From Kribbella monticola (GTDB lineage: Bacteria; Actinomycetota; Actinomycetes; Propionibacteriales; Kribbellaceae), in NCBI RefSeq assembly GCF_003261635.1, contig NZ_QFXK01000030.1, positions 248,001-312,000 of the forward strand: a DNA stretch of 64,000 bases, in the 5' to 3' direction. Under the pieces are notes generated by a model. It had not been told where the DNA came from and made no database searches. It saw nothing but the letters and a program-made list of their open reading frames with translations. Made by a program: the position numbers and the translations under genes. Within the stretch, counting starts at the first letter, position 1. Each line of letters begins with the position of its first letter. Positions 19,270 through 27,269 of the stretch are shown piece after piece.

Positions 19270-20742
19270 TCACTCCGGAATCTTGTTGATGGCATGGTCT
19301 CCGGTCGCCCACAGATACTGGACGGCGTACGCGCGCCAAGGTCGCCAGACCCGCGCATGCTCGATCAGTGCTTTCGGTGCCTCCGGCAACCCTAGCTCGC
19401 GGGCGGCATAACGGATGCCCAGATCGCTTGCCACAAAGGCGTCCGGGTCGCCGAGCGCGCGCATCGCGATCGACTCGACGGTCCATGGGCCGATGCCGGG
19501 CAGCGCCGCCAACTGCTCGCGCGCCTTATCCCAGTCGCTACCGGCACCGAGGTCGATCTCACCAGCGGCCAGCGTGGCGATCAGAGTCGTGAGCGTCGTA
19601 CGCCGCGATTTCGGGAACGCCAGGGTCTCCGGATCGAGCCCGGCCAGCGCGTCCATCCGCGGGAACAAGTGGGTCAATCCGCCGGCTGGATCCTCGATCG
19701 GATCGCCGTACGCCTGCACCAACCGGCTCGCATGAGTCCGCGCGGCAGCAGTCGACACTTGCTGCCCGAGGACGGCTCGTACTGCGAACTCGGGCCCGTC
19801 CACCGTCCTCGGCACCCGCCGCCCGGGCGCCTTGTCGATCAAGGGTGCGAGCACCGGGTCGGTGCGTAGTTGCTCGTCGACAGCGATCGGGTCCGCGTCC
19901 AGGTCGAGCATCCGGCGGCACCGGCTGATCGCGATCGCGAGATCACGCTGATCGGTGAGCCACAGCTGGCAGGCGATGTGGTCGGGCATCGGCTTCAGCG
20001 CGACCACGCCATGCCCGTGTGGCAAGCGCAGCGTGCGCCGGTACGCACCGTCGCGCCACTCCTCCACGCCGGGGACGCCGGTCGCCACGAGATGGCCGAA
20101 CAGGTTGTCCGGCGTCAGCGGCGCACGGAACGGCAGGCGCAGTGAGATCGTGCCGGGCGTGCTCGGATTCGTGCCCTTCTTCGCGCGACTGCGCAGCTCG
20201 CTCGGTGACAGAGCGAAGACTTCCTGCACAGTCTCGTTGAACGTCCGGACGCTCGAAAAGCCCGCAGCGAAAGCGACATCGGCCATCTGCAGCGGGCTGG
20301 TCTCGATCAGCAGTCGCGCGGTCTGCGCACGCTGAGCGCGAGCCAGCGCCAGCGGACCGGCGCCCAACTCCGCCTGGAGCTGTCGCTGCACCTGGCGAAC
20401 GCTGTAGCCGAGTTGCGCGGCCAAACCCGGTACGCCGTCGCGGTCGACCACACCGTCACCGATCAACCGCATCGCCCGCGCGACCAGGTCGGCGCGATCG
20501 TTCCACTCCGGGGAACCGGGACTCGCATCCGGCCGGCATCGCTTGCAAGCGCGGAAGCCGGCCTGCTGTGCGGCCGCGGCGCTGGGGTAGAACTGCATGT
20601 TCTCGACCTTCGGCGGGACCACCGGACAACTCGGCCGGCAGTAGATCTTCGTCGTCAGCACCGCCGTGAAGAACCACCCGTCGAAGCGGGCGTCCTTGGA
20701 CTGGACGGCCCGCACACACCGCTCGCGACATTCGTGCACCAC
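19270..20742 (-). CDS. alkA: Ada regulatory domain fused to AlkA glycosylase
   Basis: 490 residues beginning at GTG. Residues 1-75 form the Ada zinc domain with Cys35, Cys39, Cys66 and Cys69 (YCRPSCP, ACKRC), where one cysteine accepts methyl from phosphotriesters. An AraC-type DNA-binding domain follows (about 85-185). Residues 200-490 are 3-methyladenine glycosylase II, with LPGIGPWTVESIAMRALG and the catalytic Asp in VASDLGIRY. The fusion lets one protein sense methylation, activate transcription and excise lesions. First gene of the operon with the GNAT and ogt genes. Confidence 0.92.
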   Translation of the reverse strand: MVHECRERCVRAVQSKDARFDGWFFTAVLTTKIYCRPSCPVVPPKVENMQFYPSAAAAQQAGFRACKRCRPDASPGSPEWNDRADLVARAMRLIGDGVVDRDGVPGLAAQLGYSVRQVQRQLQAELGAGPLALARAQRAQTARLLIETSPLQMADVAFAAGFSSVRTFNETVQEVFALSPSELRSRAKKGTNPSTPGTISLRLPFRAPLTPDNLFGHLVATGVPGVEEWRDGAYRRTLRLPHGHGVVALKPMPDHIACQLWLTDQRDLAIAISRCRRMLDLDADPIAVDEQLRTDPVLAPLIDKAPGRRVPRTVDGPEFAVRAVLGQQVSTAAARTHASRLVQAYGDPIEDPAGGLTHLFPRMDALAGLDPETLAFPKSRRTTLTTLIATLAAGEIDLGAGSDWDKAREQLAALPGIGPWTVESIAMRALGDPDAFVASDLGIRYAARELGLPEAPKALIEHARVWRPWRAYAVQYLWATGDHAINKIPE

Positions 20743-20819
20743 CCCAGCATCCCTGCTGCCACCGACAGTCTCTAGCGGTTTTACGCCATCGACCTGGCAC
20801 CGGGCAGCCGGCGGCCCGG

Positions 20820-20862
20820 TGGCGGAAAAGCGACGTCAGGATCCGGGGTCGTTTTTCCGCCA
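20820..20862. promoter_or_regulatory. Inverted repeat between divergent alkA and SDR genes
   Basis: Arms at 20820-20834 (TGGCGGAAAAGCGAC) and 20848-20862 (GTCGTTTTTCCGCCA) match at 14 of 15 positions across a 13-base spacer. A third partial copy (GGCGGAAA) is at 20894-20901. Since both neighbours start here and point away, an operator or A-box-like Ada site is more sensible than a terminator. Confidence 0.5.
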
Positions 20863-20931
20863 GCGGTGGCCGGGGTCAGGACGTGGAATGGAACGGCGGA
20901 AAGTCCGTAGTACAAGACGAAAGTGGTAGTG

Positions 20932-21678
20932 ATGACGATGACTGAACTGACGGGCAAGCTGGCTCTGGTGACGGGCGGGAGCCGCGGGATCGGCGCGGCC
21001 GCAGCGGTTGCTCTGGCGGAGCGTGGGGCCGATGTCGCGATCACGTACCGGAGTTCGCCGGAGGACGCGGCCCAGGTGGTCAAGCGGATCGAGGCGGCCG
21101 GGCGGCGTGGGTTCGCGATCGAGGCCGATGCTGCGGATGCCGAAGCGGTCAAGGGTGCGGTCACGCAGGCCGCCGACGGACTGGGCGGCCTCGACATCCT
21201 CGTCAACAACGCGGGCGTCGGGGCGATCGGGATGATCACCGACTTCGCGGTCGAGGATGTCGATCGCGTGCTGGCGGTCAACGTGCGCGGGGCGTACGTC
21301 GCGGCGCAGGCGGCCGCGTCGGTGCTGTCGGCCGGCGGCCGGATGATCCACATCGGCAGTTGCGCGGCTGCTCGCGTGACCAGCCCGGGGATGACGCTGT
21401 ACGCGATGAGCAAGTCGGCCCTGATCGGCCTGAGCAAAGGCCTGGCGCGCGAACTCGGCCACCGCAACATCACCTCGAACGTCATCCAGCCCGGCCCGAT
21501 CGACACCTCGATGAACCCCGCCGACGGCCCCTTCGCCGAAGCCCAGCGATCCTTCCTCGCCCTCGACCGCTTCGGTACGGCCGAAGAGGTCGCCACCGCA
21601 ATCACCTACCTCGCCGGCCCCGCCGCCGCCTACGTCACCGGCACCGAACTGACCCTCGACGGCGGCCACACGGCCTGA
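20932..21678 (+). CDS. Short-chain dehydrogenase, FabG-like
   Basis: 248 residues from the ATG at 20932 (a second ATG two codons in is also possible). TGGSRGIG, NNAGVGAIG, the Ser of IGSCAA and YAMSK are intact, with the usual C-terminal GTELTLDGGHTA. Classical NAD(P)H-dependent 3-oxoacyl-ACP-like reductase fold; unspecific substrate. Divergent from the alkylation-repair operon with a strong inverted repeat between them, so joint regulation is possible. Confidence 0.9.
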   Translation: MTMTELTGKLALVTGGSRGIGAAAAVALAERGADVAITYRSSPEDAAQVVKRIEAAGRRGFAIEADAADAEAVKGAVTQAADGLGGLDILVNNAGVGAIGMITDFAVEDVDRVLAVNVRGAYVAAQAAASVLSAGGRMIHIGSCAAARVTSPGMTLYAMSKSALIGLSKGLARELGHRNITSNVIQPGPIDTSMNPADGPFAEAQRSFLALDRFGTAEEVATAITYLAGPAAAYVTGTELTLDGGHTA

Positions 21679-21695
21679 CCCGCCCTCCCTCCACC

Positions 21696-21757
21696 CCGGT
21701 ACTACGGGTCGCCGGTCGGAACCTGTGCGCCGCCTCAGCCGGTGACTCGTAGTACGG
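21696..21757. repeat. Imperfect inverted repeat after SDR gene
   Basis: The arms at 21696-21715 and 21739-21757 share the core GTACTACG and flanking GTC and CCGG with a few mismatches around a 23-base loop. It lies 18 bp past the SDR stop and before the next gene, so it could act as a terminator despite the absence of a T-run. A related word occurs twice near 24015-24090, in the next glycosidase gene. Confidence 0.4.
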
Positions 21758-21788
21758 AGGTGTCGGTGGGGGTGGTTAGTTTGGGGGG

Positions 21789-22581
21789 ATGAGGTTTTCG
21801 GTGACGTTCGGGGCGGTGGGGGTGGGGCGGGATCCGCGCGGACTGGCGGAGTTGGCGCGGATGGCTGAGGACTGTGGCTGGGGATGGGGTGTTTCTGGAG
21901 GATTACCTCGTCTACCAAGGGGATTCGTCGCAGCCGACGTACGATCCGTGGATCTGTCTCGCCGCGATGGCGACCGCGACCTCGACGGTGCGGCTCGGTA
22001 CGACGGTGACGCCGGTGCCCCGTCGTCGCCCATGGCAACTGGCCGCCGAGGCGGTCGCCCTCGATCACCTTTCGGGCGGCCGGCTCATCCTCGGCGTCGG
22101 GATCGGCGACCCGGGCGATCCGTTCATGAAGGGCGAGGGCGAGCCGCGCATCCTCGCGGAAAAACTGGACGAAGCGCTGGAGATCATCGACGCGCTGTGG
22201 ACCGGCGAACCGGTGACCTTCAACGGCAAGCACTACACGCTCGCCAACGCCCAACTGACAGCCCGTCCGATCCAGCGCCCCCGCATCCCGATCTGGGTGG
22301 GCGGGAATCTGCTGATCCCTTCCGTACGACGCCGCATCGCCCGCTGGGACGGCAGCACGGCATACAAGGGCACCCCCGACGCTCCCCAGCAAATCACCCC
22401 TGAAGACGTCCGTGCGCTCCTCGCCAACGCCCCGACGCGCACCTTTGACGTCAAGGTCAGCGGGGGCGACCCCACCGCCTTCGCGGACTCCGGCGCCACC
22501 TGGTGGGGCCGCTGGATCCCCCCGGGTTCTCTCGCGGAAGCCCACGAAATCCTGCGGGCCGGTCCTCCGCAACTCACCTGA
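21789..22581 (+). pseudogene. LLM-class flavin oxidoreductase split by a +1 frameshift
   Basis: The first 31 codons from the ATG at 21789 encode the N-terminus of a luciferase-like monooxygenase (MRFSVTFGAVG, then GLAELARMAEDCGW). The remainder (DGVFLEDYLVYQG to the stop at 22579-22581) continues in the next frame. One extra G in the GGGG run at 21880-21883 accounts for the break: removing it restores one reading frame of about 263 codons. The downstream half has the ATSTVRLGTTVTP strand and WVGG motif of F420- or FMN-dependent members. Either a recent pseudogene, a sequencing error in a G-run, or an internal GTG start at 21874 gives a truncated protein. Confidence 0.75.
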
Positions 22582-22620
22582 CCGCACTTCGGCAAGCCAA
22601 CCGCGCTTCGAGGACCCGAT

Positions 22621-22716
22621 CGCCCTTCGAGGAGTCGGCCGTACCTCGGAGAGCCGGATCGCCCTTCGGGGAGTCGGCCGCACCTCGGAGAGCCGGATCG
22701 CCCTTCGAGGAGTCTG
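22621..22716. repeat. 39-bp tandem repeat, about 2.5 copies
   Basis: Two full 39-bp units (22621-22659 and 22660-22698) differ at two bases, followed by an 18-base partial third. The unit is a multiple of three, so frames stay open on both strands and could be mistaken for small genes. It fills most of the gap between the frameshifted oxidoreductase and lacI. A degenerate copy of the unit start is at about 22602-22612. Confidence 0.7.
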
Positions 22717-22767
22717 CGTGGGTGGGCCGTTGACAGGGAAGGGGGTTGAGAGTGAGACTGCGGGGAG

Positions 22768-22781
22768 TTTTAACGTTCAAA
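22768..22781. promoter_or_regulatory. Probable LacI-type operator
   Basis: TTTTAACGTTCAAA is a near-perfect palindrome with the central CG pair typical of LacI/GalR operators, one mismatch per arm pair, 31 bp upstream of the lacI-like start. Autoregulation together with the glycosidase gene behind it is the simplest reading. Confidence 0.6.
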
Positions 22782-22812
22782 AGGGCGTCTCGCCGGAGTG
22801 GAGGGGGTCGTC

Positions 22813-23853
22813 GTGGCTACGCTGAAGCAGGTTGCCGCTCATGCGGAGGTCTCGGTTCAGACCGTGTCGAACGCCCTGAACGCTCCGCACCGGCTTCGGC
22901 CCGACACCCTCCAGCGGGTCACCAAGTCGATCGAGCTGCTCAACTACCGGCCCAATCGTAACGCTCGCAGTCTCCGCACCAGCGCGGTCGAACTCATCGG
23001 GTACTGCGTACCGAGCTGGCCGCACGGTCAGGCGCACCTGGTGATGGACCAGTTCCTGCACTCCCTCTGCGGCGCGGCCGAAGCCACCGCGCGGCACATC
23101 CTGCTCTTCACCGCCCCGGTCGGCGTCGAAGGCATGCCGGTGTACGAAGACCTGCACGCGCGACGACTGGTGGACGGTTTCGTGCTCTCGCAGACCGAGA
23201 CGCACGATCCACGGCACGGCTGGTTGCGGGAGCAGCGGATCCCTTTTGTGTCGTTCGGCCGGGTCTGGGGTGAGACCACGCAGCCAGGCCCGTTCGTCGA
23301 TGTCGACGGAGCCGTCGGCTGCGCGACCGCCGTACGGCATCTGCACGAGACCGGTCGGCGGCGGATCGGTTTCCTCAGCTGGCCGAAGACGTCGGGTCTC
23401 GCCGAGGACCGGTTGAGCGGCTGGCGTAACGCCTGTCAGGAACTCGGCCTGCCGACCAAGAGCCTCGCGGTCCGCTGCGCCGAAGACACCATCGAAGAAG
23501 GTGCGCGGGCGACCGCCGAACTGCTCGACTCAGGTCAGGGCGTCGACGGGATTGTTGCCATCAGCGACATTCTCGCCCTCGGCGCGCTCCGCGAACTCGG
23601 CGCTCGCGGGTTGACCACCGGAGTCGACGTCGGCGTCACCGGCTTCGACGATTCGCCGCTCGCGTCTGTCGTGTCGCCCGGGCTGACCAGCATCCGCCAG
23701 CCGATGGACGAGATCGCCGCCGAGCTGATCGCCATCCTCACCGAGAAGCAGAGCAATTCCGAAGTACCGGACGAGTCCACTCAGCAGCCCAGCTCGACCG
23801 AGCGGCTGCTGCAACCGGAACTAGTCATCAGGGGCAGCTCAGCCCCGGGCTGA
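22813..23853 (+). CDS. LacI-family transcriptional regulator
   Basis: 346 residues from the GTG at 22813, which has GGAGGGGG upstream. The N-terminal helix-turn-helix (TLKQVAAHAEVSVQTVSNAL) and hinge (YRPNRNARSLRT) precede a periplasmic-binding-protein-like effector domain with the VTGFDDSPLAS and TSIRQPMDE landmarks. Its stop is 37 bp before a secreted glycosidase, so it most likely senses the sugar that enzyme releases and acts on the operator at 22768. Confidence 0.9.
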   Translation: MATLKQVAAHAEVSVQTVSNALNAPHRLRPDTLQRVTKSIELLNYRPNRNARSLRTSAVELIGYCVPSWPHGQAHLVMDQFLHSLCGAAEATARHILLFTAPVGVEGMPVYEDLHARRLVDGFVLSQTETHDPRHGWLREQRIPFVSFGRVWGETTQPGPFVDVDGAVGCATAVRHLHETGRRRIGFLSWPKTSGLAEDRLSGWRNACQELGLPTKSLAVRCAEDTIEEGARATAELLDSGQGVDGIVAISDILALGALRELGARGLTTGVDVGVTGFDDSPLASVVSPGLTSIRQPMDEIAAELIAILTEKQSNSEVPDESTQQPSSTERLLQPELVIRGSSAPG

Positions 23854-23890
23854 TGCGGTGCACGACGCACCGCGAGAAGGAGGAACCGTC

Positions 23891-26605
23891 ATGACCCGCC
23901 CTGTCGGACGAACCAAATCCATCGCCGGCCCAGCCGGCCTGCTCGCGACAGTGCTCGCCCTCGGCGCCGCCGCCCTCCCCTCCCCCGCCACCGCAGGCCC
24001 ACCTGGCACACCCGGTACTTCGGGGTCGCCCGCCGCCAGCGCCGGGTCGCGTCCCACATCGGGCACCGCCGGTACGACGGGGTCGCCTACCGTCGGCGTA
24101 CCGGGCAACGCCCGTCATGCGGCGTCCGTAGGACAAGGGCCCAGCGAGTTGTCGGAGACTCGGCGGCTTGCGGATCGGCGGTCGTTGGTTGTCGGGGATC
24201 GGGCCTATGCGATGGGCGATGAGACCGGCCTGTATCCCGCGACCGGCTGGCACACCCGCGGCGAGATGGGCGGGATCTGGACGCCGCCGCTGAAGTTGCT
24301 CGACGGGCTGTGGTTCGGCCTGGACGGCAGTTGGCTCGGCAAGGATGTCGCCGCCGCGAAGTACACGAGCGGCCAGGGCTACCAGCGGATCGACTATCCC
24401 GGCGACGTCACCGTCCGGCGTACCGACTTCGTCCCCGACGGTATCCGCGCCACGATCGTCGGACTGACGCTGAAGGCAACCAAAGCGAAGACGGTGACCC
24501 TCGACGTCGACGCCCACTCCGAACTGATGCCGACCTACCCATGGGGCGGCACCACGCCGAACGCGGCCCAGACGAACCTCCCCGACACGGGCTCGTACGC
24601 CGACGGCACCCTGCGGTTCCGCGATCAGGGCACGCCGCCCGTCGCCAACGCCGCGCCGCACAACTACGCCGCGTTGGTCGGATCGTCCCTGCGTCCGACC
24701 AGCCACGCACTCGGCGCGAATCACCGCGGCCCGCAGGACCCGGCCGTGATCTGCCCGGCGGACGGTGACGCGCCCAAGCACTGCGACGACACCGCGTTCG
24801 GCAAGGGCACCGGCGGACGGCTCACCTACCGTCTCGACCTCGAGCCCGGCAGGACCACCACGGTGTGGTTCGCGGTCGCCGGTTCGGACGACGGACCGGG
24901 TGCCGCACGCCACGAATACCGCAAGGCGATCAGCAATCCGAGCAAGTTGCTGAAGGCAAAGATTGCCAGCCGCAACCGCATCGACGCGATGTCGTCAGTC
25001 GACCTACCTGGTGACCGTCTACTGCAACAGAGTGTCGAGTGGAGCAAACAGAACCTCGCCGACTCGGTCCAGGAAGCGCACCACCTGCAGATCCGCGACG
25101 TCAACGAAGGCAAGTCGTACCCAGCTCCCTCCGGAACGGTCGACGTCGCCCGCTGGTTCGGCGCCGGCTTCCCGGACTACCCTTGGCTCTTCGCAACGGA
25201 CGGTGAGTACACCTCGTACGCCGCTGTCGCGGCCGGCCAGTTCGACACGGTGAAGGCTCACCTGCGCGCGCTGCGGGACGTCAGCGACATCCTCAACAAC
25301 CGCAGCGGCAAGGTCGCGCACGAGGTCACCCCGACCGGCGACGTGTACTTCGGCTCCAACACCAGCGCGGGAAACACCGACGAGACAGTGAAGTTCCCGA
25401 GCATCGTCGCGCTGTTGTGGCGCTGGACCGGCGACAACCGGTTCCGCGACCAGATGTACGACTTCAGCGTGCGGAACCTGAAGTACGTGTACCGCGAACT
25501 GGATGCCGACCACGACGGCTGGCCGGAGGGCCTGGCCAATGTCGAGCGCAGCGGGATGGGTTCGGAGAAGCTGGACAGCACGGTGTACCTCGCGCGCGGG
25601 CTGCGTGATCTCGCGGACCTGGCCGGCTCCAAGCACGATCGGGCGACCCAGCGGTGGGCGACCACGAAGGCGGACGACTTGCAGCGGCGGTTCGAGCAAC
25701 AGTGGTGGGTCGCGCAGGCCTTCGGGTACGCCGACTCGATCGACGACCCGGCAAACCCTGCGAACGACAACACCCCGATCTTCCAGCGGCACTGGACCGG
25801 CGTCACGCCGATGGAGGCCGAGGTCGGCAACGCTCCGCTGGCCTCGCCGGAGCACGCGAAGATCGCGCTCGACCAGCGCGAGAAGCCTTGCTACACAGGT
25901 GAATTCGGCCTGTTCCACACCGGTACCGGACCGACGGCCGATCCGGCCGGCAACCCAGGACCCTCCTGCGACCAGGTGGTCTCCGCGGTGAAGAGCGAGC
26001 GCAGCATCTTCTCGCTGAACACATCGATCATGGCAGTTGCCGAGGGCAACTTCGGCCGTCTGGGCCCGAAGCAGCAGCAGGTCTACACCACCGGCAACGC
26101 GCGGATCCAGCTCGATCCGGACGTCTGGGAGACGCCCGGCGGGATGCCGGAGATCGCGCCGTCACCCGACTCGCCGGCGAACATCGACCGCGCGTTCACG
26201 GATCGTTCGATGACGATGCAGGCGTGGGGCACGTACGGCATCCTCTGGCCGGTTGTGCACCAGCAGCTCGGCGTCGACCCCGACCTGGGCCACGGCAAGG
26301 TGTCGATCGTCCCGCAGATCCCCGGCGGCCAGCAGAAGGTAGCCGGTAGCAACATCCGGCTCGGCCACGGATCGGTCGATGTCAGCTCGCGCCTTGCAAA
26401 CAAGGTGATTCTGACCGATGTGACGACGCACCGCCTCCGCGCCGCCGTGACGATCGGCGCTGTTCTGCCGACCGGAGCGAAGGTTGCTTCCGTCTCGGTG
26501 GACGGGCGGAGCACGCAGTACAAGTTGGTGCAGACGACACGTGGTACCGAGGTGCAGCTGGCAGCCCACGGATCGCATTCCGCGGTGCGGATCACGTTGC
26601 GCTGA
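23891..26605 (+). CDS. Secreted six-hairpin glycosidase-like protein
   Basis: 904 residues with GAAGGAGG before the ATG. A signal peptide (about 1-32, ending PSPATA) is followed by a Gly/Thr/Ser/Pro-rich linker to about 75, a beta-rich N-terminal domain to about 340, then an (alpha/alpha)6 toroid with WFGAGFPDYPWLFATDGEY, DADHDGWPEG and WTGVTPMEAE segments. This plan fits the six-hairpin superfamily (GH15/GH63/GH37/debranching-type). I cannot assign the GH family or bond specificity. Co-transcribed with the LacI regulator upstream. Confidence 0.82.
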   Translation: MTRPVGRTKSIAGPAGLLATVLALGAAALPSPATAGPPGTPGTSGSPAASAGSRPTSGTAGTTGSPTVGVPGNARHAASVGQGPSELSETRRLADRRSLVVGDRAYAMGDETGLYPATGWHTRGEMGGIWTPPLKLLDGLWFGLDGSWLGKDVAAAKYTSGQGYQRIDYPGDVTVRRTDFVPDGIRATIVGLTLKATKAKTVTLDVDAHSELMPTYPWGGTTPNAAQTNLPDTGSYADGTLRFRDQGTPPVANAAPHNYAALVGSSLRPTSHALGANHRGPQDPAVICPADGDAPKHCDDTAFGKGTGGRLTYRLDLEPGRTTTVWFAVAGSDDGPGAARHEYRKAISNPSKLLKAKIASRNRIDAMSSVDLPGDRLLQQSVEWSKQNLADSVQEAHHLQIRDVNEGKSYPAPSGTVDVARWFGAGFPDYPWLFATDGEYTSYAAVAAGQFDTVKAHLRALRDVSDILNNRSGKVAHEVTPTGDVYFGSNTSAGNTDETVKFPSIVALLWRWTGDNRFRDQMYDFSVRNLKYVYRELDADHDGWPEGLANVERSGMGSEKLDSTVYLARGLRDLADLAGSKHDRATQRWATTKADDLQRRFEQQWWVAQAFGYADSIDDPANPANDNTPIFQRHWTGVTPMEAEVGNAPLASPEHAKIALDQREKPCYTGEFGLFHTGTGPTADPAGNPGPSCDQVVSAVKSERSIFSLNTSIMAVAEGNFGRLGPKQQQVYTTGNARIQLDPDVWETPGGMPEIAPSPDSPANIDRAFTDRSMTMQAWGTYGILWPVVHQQLGVDPDLGHGKVSIVPQIPGGQQKVAGSNIRLGHGSVDVSSRLANKVILTDVTTHRLRAAVTIGAVLPTGAKVASVSVDGRSTQYKLVQTTRGTEVQLAAHGSHSAVRITLR

Positions 26606-26679
26606 ATCTTGGTGACCCGGCGGCCGGCGTACAGAAGTCTCGTACGCCGGCCGCTCGGCTGTGCGCTCGGACGGGGACC

Positions 26680-26872
26680 CGGAGAAAAGCAAGGCCCCTC
26701 CGAGTATGAGTCGGAGGGGCCTTACACAGAGCTGAAGGAAGGTGACGTCTCCAGCTTCCCGGACGGGTCCGTCGGGTCCGGCAGACCCCGTCACCGGTCT
26801 ACCTCGGTGGGGATCCCCACCGCTAGGGTCCTCGGTTTCCGTCCGACCCACCGCTCCCGAGAGAACGGCGTG
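26680..26872 (-). ncRNA. Candidate structured stand-alone RNA
   Basis: A minus-strand transcript is suggested by a -35 TTGTGC (26902-26907), a 17-bp spacer and -10 TAGAAA (26879-26884), with the T-tract terminator at 26691-26723 about 150 bases downstream. Between them lie an 18-bp perfect palindrome (26805-26822) and a stem of GGTGACG (26741-26747) with CGTCACC (26789-26795) enclosing further pairing. No gene on this strand follows the terminator, so it is not a leader. It does not match the riboswitch consensus sequences I know. Promoter strength is moderate, and the call rests on structure alone. Confidence 0.5.
26691..26723. terminator. Bidirectional-looking rho-independent terminator
   Basis: A perfect 13-bp stem (arms 26691-26703 and 26711-26723) with a 7-base loop. 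Read on the minus strand it is followed by TTGCTTTTC, giving a proper U-tract, so it ends a minus-strand transcript; on the plus strand it can also stop the glycosidase message 86 bp after its stop codon. Confidence 0.75.
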
Positions 26873-26952
26873 TCGACATTTCTACCTTTCGCATCGGAAC
26901 GGCACAAGCCCTTCTGATCAAGACTTTCCGGCAATTCGCGACCTCGCGCGTG

Positions 26953-27018
26953 TCGTCCACAGCGTGTGCCCGACCGTCCACAGAAACGACCCGACTTATA
27001 CACACCCCCTGTGCATAA
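26953..27018. promoter_or_regulatory. Cluster of four DnaA-box-like sites
   Basis: TTATACACA (26996-27004) and TTATGCACA on the other strand (27010-27018) match the TTATNCACA consensus exactly and face each other. TCGTCCACA (26953-26961) and CCGTCCACA (26974-26982) each match the actinobacterial TTGTCCACA form except at one or two bases. Nothing else of an origin is present: no dnaA, dnaN or A/T-rich unwinding region nearby. The stretch is directly upstream of the candidate RNA promoter. Confidence 0.45.
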
Positions 27019-27080
27019 CCCCCGCCGACACCGACACCGGGTGACCGTGAGCAACCTTCGCCGGACGCGCGAAGTACGGG

Positions 27081-27201
27081 TCATTCCCAGCGGAAGAGCT
27101 TGGCTGCCAGCGTGACGCAAGCCGCGGTCACGGCAACCAGCGCGATCAGATGAGCGGCGCCGGGCCAGTGACCGGACCAGGCGTCCTGCATGTACATCCT
27201 T
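27081..27201 (-). pseudogene. C-terminal remnant of an ABC-2 permease
   Basis: Read on the minus strand the frame ending at TGA 27081-27083 encodes MYMQDAWSGHWPG, a hydrophobic helix (AAHLIALVAVTAACVTLAA) and KLFRWE, the usual end of an ABC-2 exporter permease. An in-frame stop lies about 20 codons upstream of this segment and no start is present. Together with the ATPase remnant just beyond, it marks an ABC operon that has lost most of both genes. Confidence 0.6.
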
Positions 27202-27269
27202 CTCCCGGTAGCCGACCAGGATCATCGGTAGGTTGCCATTCCGAGAATGCCGATTCCGATACCGATTGG

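Noticed and set aside
19270..20742. Simple AraC-type regulator
   Set aside because: An AraC helix-turn-helix is present but is flanked by the four-Cys Ada domain and a complete AlkA domain.
20820..20862. Rho-independent terminator
   Set aside because: It lies between two divergent start codons, so no transcript would end there.
22621..22716. Tandem repeats as a CRISPR array
   Set aside because: Units are contiguous, without variable spacers, and no cas genes are present.
26680..26872. c-di-AMP (ydaO-type) riboswitch
   Set aside because: The conserved GGGGTGAATC-like and CAGCTAACC-type blocks are absent, and no downstream gene on the strand exists.
26953..27018. Chromosomal or plasmid origin
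   Set aside because: DnaA-box-like sites are present but no dnaA, dnaN, repA or unwinding region is seen; only a cluster claim is justified.
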